A DNA stretch of 18,048 nucleotides from the NCBI GenBank assembly GCA_015490105.1, contig WFYK01000148.1, positions 1-18,048 on the forward strand, in the 5' to 3' direction. Origin of the DNA: Aquificaceae bacterium (lineage in GTDB: Bacteria > Aquificota > Aquificia > Aquificales > Aquificaceae). Shown one piece after another: positions 14,898 to 18,048 of this stretch. The translations under genes were made by a program, and so were the position numbers. Position 1 is the first letter of the stretch, and every line of letters starts with the position of its first letter. Under the pieces are notes generated by a model. That model was not told the DNA's origin. It did not search any database and saw only the letters and a list, made by a program, of their open reading frames with translations.

Positions 14898-15298
14898 CAG
14901 CTACGCTTCTTTCTAACCGCTATGATTACGTTCTCAACACCCGCCCCTTTTGCGGTATCCATAACCTCCACTACATACTTGTGGTAGGCTCTTTCGTCCG
15001 CTTCTATTATCAAGTAGGAAGGTTTTAACTGCTTTAACTTCTCCTCAATCTGCCCTAAGGAGCTGGGTTTTCCCTCCAAGAGGAAAGATCCCTTGCTGGT
15101 TATTTGGACCTTAAGTGCCCTTATGCGTTGGGTTTGTCCCTTCTCCGCCTCAGGAAGCTTTACCGCTAAGAAGGTTAGGGGAGACTGAAAAGCCAAAACC
15201 GCTAAAAAGAGAAACACAGCAAGAAGGGTGTCAACGAGAGGAACCACGTCTATGTAAGCCCTCTCGTCCGCACCCAGCCTTCTTCTCCTCAGCCTCAT
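14897..15298 (-). CDS. ExbD/TolR-type proton-channel subunit
   Basis: A 133-residue biopolymer-transport protein. A short basic cytoplasmic N-terminus (RLRRRR) precedes a single membrane helix at about 17-37. D23 in IDVVPLVDTLLAVFLF corresponds to the proton-carrying Asp of ExbD/TolR. A periplasmic domain follows, with the usual beta-alpha pattern ending ...YVVEVMDTAKGAGVENVIIAV. With ExbB it should form the proton-driven motor that energises TonB- or Tol-dependent envelope processes. No TonB, TolA or TolB gene is visible in the window, so Exb and Tol cannot be separated from context. GGAG about eight bases before the ATG lies near the exbB stop. The gap is three bases. Confidence 0.92.
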   Translation of the reverse strand: MRLRRRRLGADERAYIDVVPLVDTLLAVFLFLAVLAFQSPLTFLAVKLPEAEKGQTQRIRALKVQITSKGSFLLEGKPSSLGQIEEKLKQLKPSYLIIEADERAYHKYVVEVMDTAKGAGVENVIIAVRKKRS

Positions 15299-15301
15299 AC
15301 C

Positions 15302-15916
15302 TCACTCCAGCATGTTTAACAGATCCCTCGCTTCCCTTTCTATCTTTTCCAGAATATCGTTTCCCATGTTACGGAATATCCAGTAGGCAAAAAGGGCGGG
15401 TATTGCCACTATGAGACCGGTAGCCGCCGCGGTTAGGGCCTCACCTATACCCATAGAAAGGAGCCTGAGGGCTTCTTCAGTTTGAACGGAGGCGTATGCT
15501 GTAAAAACCTTTATAAGACCCGTTATGGTTCCGAAAAGACCCAGCAGTGGAGCTATTGAAGCTATGGCGGACAAGATCATTAGATTTTTCTCCACTTGAG
15601 GAACTACCGCGGACAGCTCGCTCTCAAGTAAGGGGATCAGATTGGCTTTACTTTTGTTCCCTTTAAGATACTCGTCTATGACGAGCGCGAAGGCTTTTGA
15701 AAATGGATCGGGGTTGGCCTGGAGAAGCTTTTGAGCTCCCTCTACATCTCCTTTCTGAAGGAGGATCTTTACCTCTTTCAGATTTTTAGGGAGGTATGCG
15801 GAGAGTCTCAGGTTGAATACCCTCTCTACTATAAATACCCAGGAGATTATGGAAAGAATTATCAAAGGATACATTACGATACCGCCCTTTTCGATGATCT
15901 CAAGAAGAAGTTCCAT
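15302..15916 (-). CDS. ExbB/TolQ-type proton-channel subunit
   Basis: A 204-residue MotA/TolQ/ExbB-family inner-membrane protein. Helix 1 is at about 14-34. A cytoplasmic segment of about 75 residues follows. Helix 2 has IASIAPLLGLFGTITGLIKVF (118-138, including T130), and helix 3 has GIGEALTAAATGLIVAIPA (156-174, including T162). These are the channel-lining positions of the family. It pairs with the ExbD/TolR protein encoded three bases downstream. The ATG lies 17 bases inside the 3' end of the upstream TPR gene, with GAGGTGAAGGGGA as the ribosome binding region. Operon placement implies that the TPR protein may be a functional partner. The short, three-helix form fits either ExbB or TolQ. 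Confidence 0.93.
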   Translation of the reverse strand: MELLLEIIEKGGIVMYPLIILSIISWVFIVERVFNLRLSAYLPKNLKEVKILLQKGDVEGAQKLLQANPDPFSKAFALVIDEYLKGNKSKANLIPLLESELSAVVPQVEKNLMILSAIASIAPLLGLFGTITGLIKVFTAYASVQTEEALRLLSMGIGEALTAAATGLIVAIPALFAYWIFRNMGNDILEKIEREARDLLNMLE

Positions 15917-16808
15917 TCCCCTTCACCTCGCACTTGGGTAATTTCTTCCTCAAGATTTTAACCTTCTTCAGGTCTTCTTTATATATGCGTTTCATATCGA
16001 TCTTCTCAAGAAGACAGGAAGCGTCCCTTTTAGCTCCCAACTTTAGGAGTATCTCCGACGCGTGAATTATGCTCTTGTTATAGTAAGGTTGAACACCTTC
16101 CGCTGATAGTATCACCTCAACGAAGTATTCAAGAGCTTTTCTCGGCTTTTTATCTTTCAAGCTTAAGCCTTTGAGATACAAGGCTCTGTTTCTAACCTGC
16201 GGATCTTGTGCCTCCAAGGCTATGTCAAGATACTTGATCTTTCCGGTGGATCTGAAAAGGTCGAGGGCCACTTTTTTCAGGTCTTCGTCGTTTGGATTTT
16301 TTTCAAATAACTGATTAAACAGGGGAACAGCCTTTTCGGGGTTTTTGTTCACATATATTTTGAGAGCTTCCTTCCTCTCCTCGTAGGATCCCTTAGCCAA
16401 AAAGTCCGCAAGTTTTTCATAGTTTCCTTCCTTCAGATAAAGATCTTTCAAAAGTTCGGTAGCTTTCTTTTTATCTTCTCCTATCCCGTGCTTTATGGCT
16501 TCTTTCAATAGCTTTTCTTTCTCCGTAAGGTTTTCCTCGATCTGGGCAAGCTTTAAAAGGGCTTTGGCTCTGTATCTGGGTTCTTTGAAAAGATCTTTGA
16601 GGATCTCTTTGGCCTTTTCCTTGTTTCCTTCTTTAAGATACACCTGAGCGAGCTGGTATTTAAGATCGGGTATAAAAGGGCTGTTTGGGAATTTTTCCAT
16701 GATTTTAGTAGCTATTTCTTTGAGATCCTTTGAAGGGTTCTGTAGTTCAATCTGGGCCAAAGCCATAAGGGCTTCGGTAGCTTCCACACTGTCAGGCTTT
16801 TCTTTCAA
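15900..16808 (-). CDS. C-terminal part of TPR protein (downstream of frameshift)
   Basis: An open frame of 302 codons with tetratricopeptide-like helical repeats, for example residues about 47-115 (YQLAQVYLKEGNKEKAKEIL, then ALLKLAQIEENLTEKEKLLK) and about 192-235. It is Lys/Glu-rich. The nominal start is a TTG inside ATC-TTG-AAA-GAA with no ribosome binding site. The same frame continues in sense upstream of it: reading back to about 16825 gives NLYLQIL, which joins perfectly to the TPR helix ending DYTRAK in the other frame. I therefore regard this as the continuation of the gene at 16805-18048, split by a one-base deletion or read by a -1 frameshift, not as a separate gene. Its 3' end overlaps exbB by 17 bases. 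C225-region Cys residues are few; the C-terminus is basic and ends ...GNGTSS. Confidence 0.8.
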   Translation of the reverse strand: MKEKPDSVEATEALMALAQIELQNPSKDLKEIATKIMEKFPNSPFIPDLKYQLAQVYLKEGNKEKAKEILKDLFKEPRYRAKALLKLAQIEENLTEKEKLLKEAIKHGIGEDKKKATELLKDLYLKEGNYEKLADFLAKGSYEERKEALKIYVNKNPEKAVPLFNQLFEKNPNDEDLKKVALDLFRSTGKIKYLDIALEAQDPQVRNRALYLKGLSLKDKKPRKALEYFVEVILSAEGVQPYYNKSIIHASEILLKLGAKRDASCLLEKIDMKRIYKEDLKKVKILRKKLPKCEVKGNGTSS

Positions 16809-18048
16809 GATCTGAAGGTAGAGGTTTTTGCTCTTGTGTAGTCCCCTGCGTTGTAAAGGGAATCCGCAAGCTTGAGGAGAGCCTTGGTTCCCACTCTCTT
16901 GTCGTAGACGAGATCAGAGAATATTTCTGAAGCTTTTAGGTAATTTCCCTCTATAAAGTAAGACATGCCGATGAGGTAATCCTCCAGAGGGTTCCCACCC
17001 TTCAAAAACTCTCTGGCGAGCTTTCCGTTCCCCATAGCTATTGCGGACCTGGCCTTTAGTATCCTCGCTCTATCCGATCTGTCCTCCTTCAATAGCTTGA
17101 GAACATCCCCGTATCTTCCCCAGTTGAAGAGTGCTACCGCTTTCGTGTAGGGCTCTTGAAACACTTCGTAAGCCTTAGCCCAGTCTCCTACCTTCAGAAG
17201 TATCCATCCTGCAAACTGGTTATACACCTCCGGGTATGTGGTCTTAATCTTTTCCAATATTCTCGCCATAGCATCGAACTTGCCCAGCCAGTAGAGGCTT
17301 TCAAGCATCCAAAGGTAGTGTTCCTTTAAAGGGTCTTCCACTCTACTTAGAGCTTCGTAAGCCCTTTCGTAGCTCCCTTCCCTGATAGCGGAAAAGGCCG
17401 CGTATAAAAACTCCCCGCTCCTTATAAAATCCTCGTAGGCTTCACCGTAGGAACCTTCGTTGTAAGCTATTATCCCTGCGTTCCTTAGGGATCTCTTGTC
17501 TTGAGTTACCCTGTAAGCTATCCTGCCTATCCACTTGTCCCCGTATGAAGCTATCAACAGAAGGTTGTTTGAGAGATCCTCTCTCGAAAGACTGAGGAGA
17601 GAAGCTATTTCGTAAGTTTTTCTAAAGCTCCCTTCCTTGAATGCGAGGACACCCAAGTAGTAGAGAGCAATATCCCTGAATCTCCCTTTCGTATACTTTT
17701 CAAACACGGATTTTGCTTCTTGAGGATCCTCGTCCAAAAGGAGAATAGCCTTTCTTATCTCGGTGCTCTCCGGGTATAGGTCGTTTATTTTCCCTTCCTT
17801 TAAATCTCTCAAGTAAGAGCAGTAGAGTTCAAAGATCGTTTCTGAACAGTTAACATCGGGAAGGGCTTTCCTCCTGTAAGCTTCGTGGATCGATCTCCAG
17901 AAAGGATGATGCTTTGCTTCGGGAGGTTTGAGATCCTTTTGAAACTCAATAGCGTAGAGAGTCTCACATGAGGCAGGATGACCGGGACAGTTTTCTCGAA
18001 GCAGGATCACAGCTGTTTCCTTTTCACCTCTTTGGAGTTCAATCACAG
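16805..18048 (-). CDS. TPR protein, N-terminal side of frameshift (5' end beyond window)
   Basis: The frame is open to the window edge; the GTG at 18044-18046 is probably internal, so the true start and any signal peptide lie outside. The protein consists of degenerate TPR-type helix pairs, such as ALYYLGVLAFKEGSFRKTYE (126-145) and the GEFLYAAFSAIREGSYERAY region, and KALLKLADSLYNAGDYTRAK at the end. Four Cys in the first 80 residues (C20, C27, C67, C76) might form disulfides, which would fit a periplasmic location. The frame ends abnormally in TSTFRS-stop right after a five-A run. A -1 shift there restores the repeat and continues into the frame at 15900-16808. Together at least about 710 residues are coded. 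Placement directly before exbB-exbD suggests an envelope role like the TPR partners of Tol/Exb systems, which is inference. Confidence 0.82.
   Translation of the reverse strand, partial: VIELQRGEKETAVILLRENCPGHPASCETLYAIEFQKDLKPPEAKHHPFWRSIHEAYRRKALPDVNCSETIFELYCSYLRDLKEGKINDLYPESTEIRKAILLLDEDPQEAKSVFEKYTKGRFRDIALYYLGVLAFKEGSFRKTYEIASLLSLSREDLSNNLLLIASYGDKWIGRIAYRVTQDKRSLRNAGIIAYNEGSYGEAYEDFIRSGEFLYAAFSAIREGSYERAYEALSRVEDPLKEHYLWMLESLYWLGKFDAMARILEKIKTTYPEVYNQFAGWILLKVGDWAKAYEVFQEPYTKAVALFNWGRYGDVLKLLKEDRSDRARILKARSAIAMGNGKLAREFLKGGNPLEDYLIGMSYFIEGNYLKASEIFSDLVYDKRVGTKALLKLADSLYNAGDYTRAKTSTFRS
16825..16829 (-). other. Frameshift site in the TPR gene (run of five A)
   Basis: On the minus strand the sequence is GCA-AAA-ACC. 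Continuing in frame gives ACC TCT ACC and a TGA at 16805-16807. Rereading one A (or a sixth A) gives AAA-AAC-CTC-TAC-CTT-CAG-ATC-TTG-AAA, that is K-N-L-Y-L-Q-I-L-K, a regular TPR helix end. The homopolymer is the obvious place for a sequencing or replication indel. Programmed slippage is possible but the run is short. Confidence 0.75.

Noticed and set aside
16806..16808. TTG as a genuine start of an independent 302-residue TPR protein.
   Set aside because: There is no Shine-Dalgarno sequence, the codon is the Leu of a TPR helix continuing from the upstream frame, and a single-base shift explains the split.
18044..18046. GTG near the window edge as the true start of the TPR gene.
   Set aside because: The frame is open to the edge and no ribosome binding site can be assessed. 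The protein begins without a signal peptide, which suggests that the real start lies outside.
1..18048. GATC and the palindrome GGATCC seem frequent (well over a dozen GGATCC seen by eye).
   Set aside because: The sites are spread through coding regions without phase or clustering and can follow from common Gly-Ser, Glu-Asp and Arg-Ile codon pairs. No methylation or restriction gene is present and no proper statistic was computed.

Overview
The window looks like core chromosome of a hyperthermophilic bacterium of the family Aquificaceae (Aquifex/Hydrogenobacter/Thermocrinis-like). The strongest evidence is the 375-residue histone-deacetylase-like protein at 3515-4642. As I recall the sequence of Aquifex aeolicus HDLP, it matches closely and its active-site residues fall at the same numbers. 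Supporting signs are tightly packed and overlapping genes, scattered operons (a lone nuoG, a lone dppC-type permease), heavy use of AGA/AGG and ATA codons, Lys/Glu-rich proteins, and GC in the mid-40s by eye. It is not A. aeolicus itself as far as I can recall its sequences. The species cannot be fixed from the sequence alone.

Layout. (1) 6414 down to 36, minus strand: a seven-gene run of mrdA (PBP2), HDLP, purA, a small four-helix membrane protein, a DUF465/YdcH-like protein, hpt and mreB. Junctions are a few bases or overlapping. It combines rod-shape and cell-wall genes at both ends with purine synthesis and salvage in the middle. (2) 6452-8763, plus strand: fabI, then a compact 500-residue molybdopterin-oxidoreductase-superfamily protein starting on an overlapping GTG. 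(3) 12349 down to 8688, minus strand: a second HDAC/AcuC-family protein, an outer-membrane beta-barrel protein, and a NuoG-like iron-sulfur protein. (4) 12376-14234, plus strand: a DppC-type ABC permease and a DUF58 protein. (5) 18048 down to 14196, minus strand: a large TPR protein (5' end outside the window, reading frame broken near 16827), ExbB/TolQ, ExbD/TolR and an ElyC/YdcF-like DUF218 protein.

The two divergent junctions (6415-6451 and 12350-12375) are only 37 and 26 bp long and must hold the promoters for four transcription units. Both rightward genes starting there lack a Shine-Dalgarno sequence and have a -10-like hexamer 8-11 bases before the ATG, so they may be leaderless. The two convergent junctions are overlaps: 76 bp between the MopB-like gene and nuoG, and 39 bp between DUF58 and elyC. 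No stretch over 300 bases lacks a gene, and no tRNA, rRNA, CRISPR array, insertion sequence or clear terminator was seen.

Nothing here resembles a mobile or defence island. Most worth a second look are the frameshift in the TPR gene, the NuoG-like protein with an additional ferredoxin-type Cys motif, the compact MopB-like protein linked to fabI, and the presence of two HDAC-superfamily enzymes.
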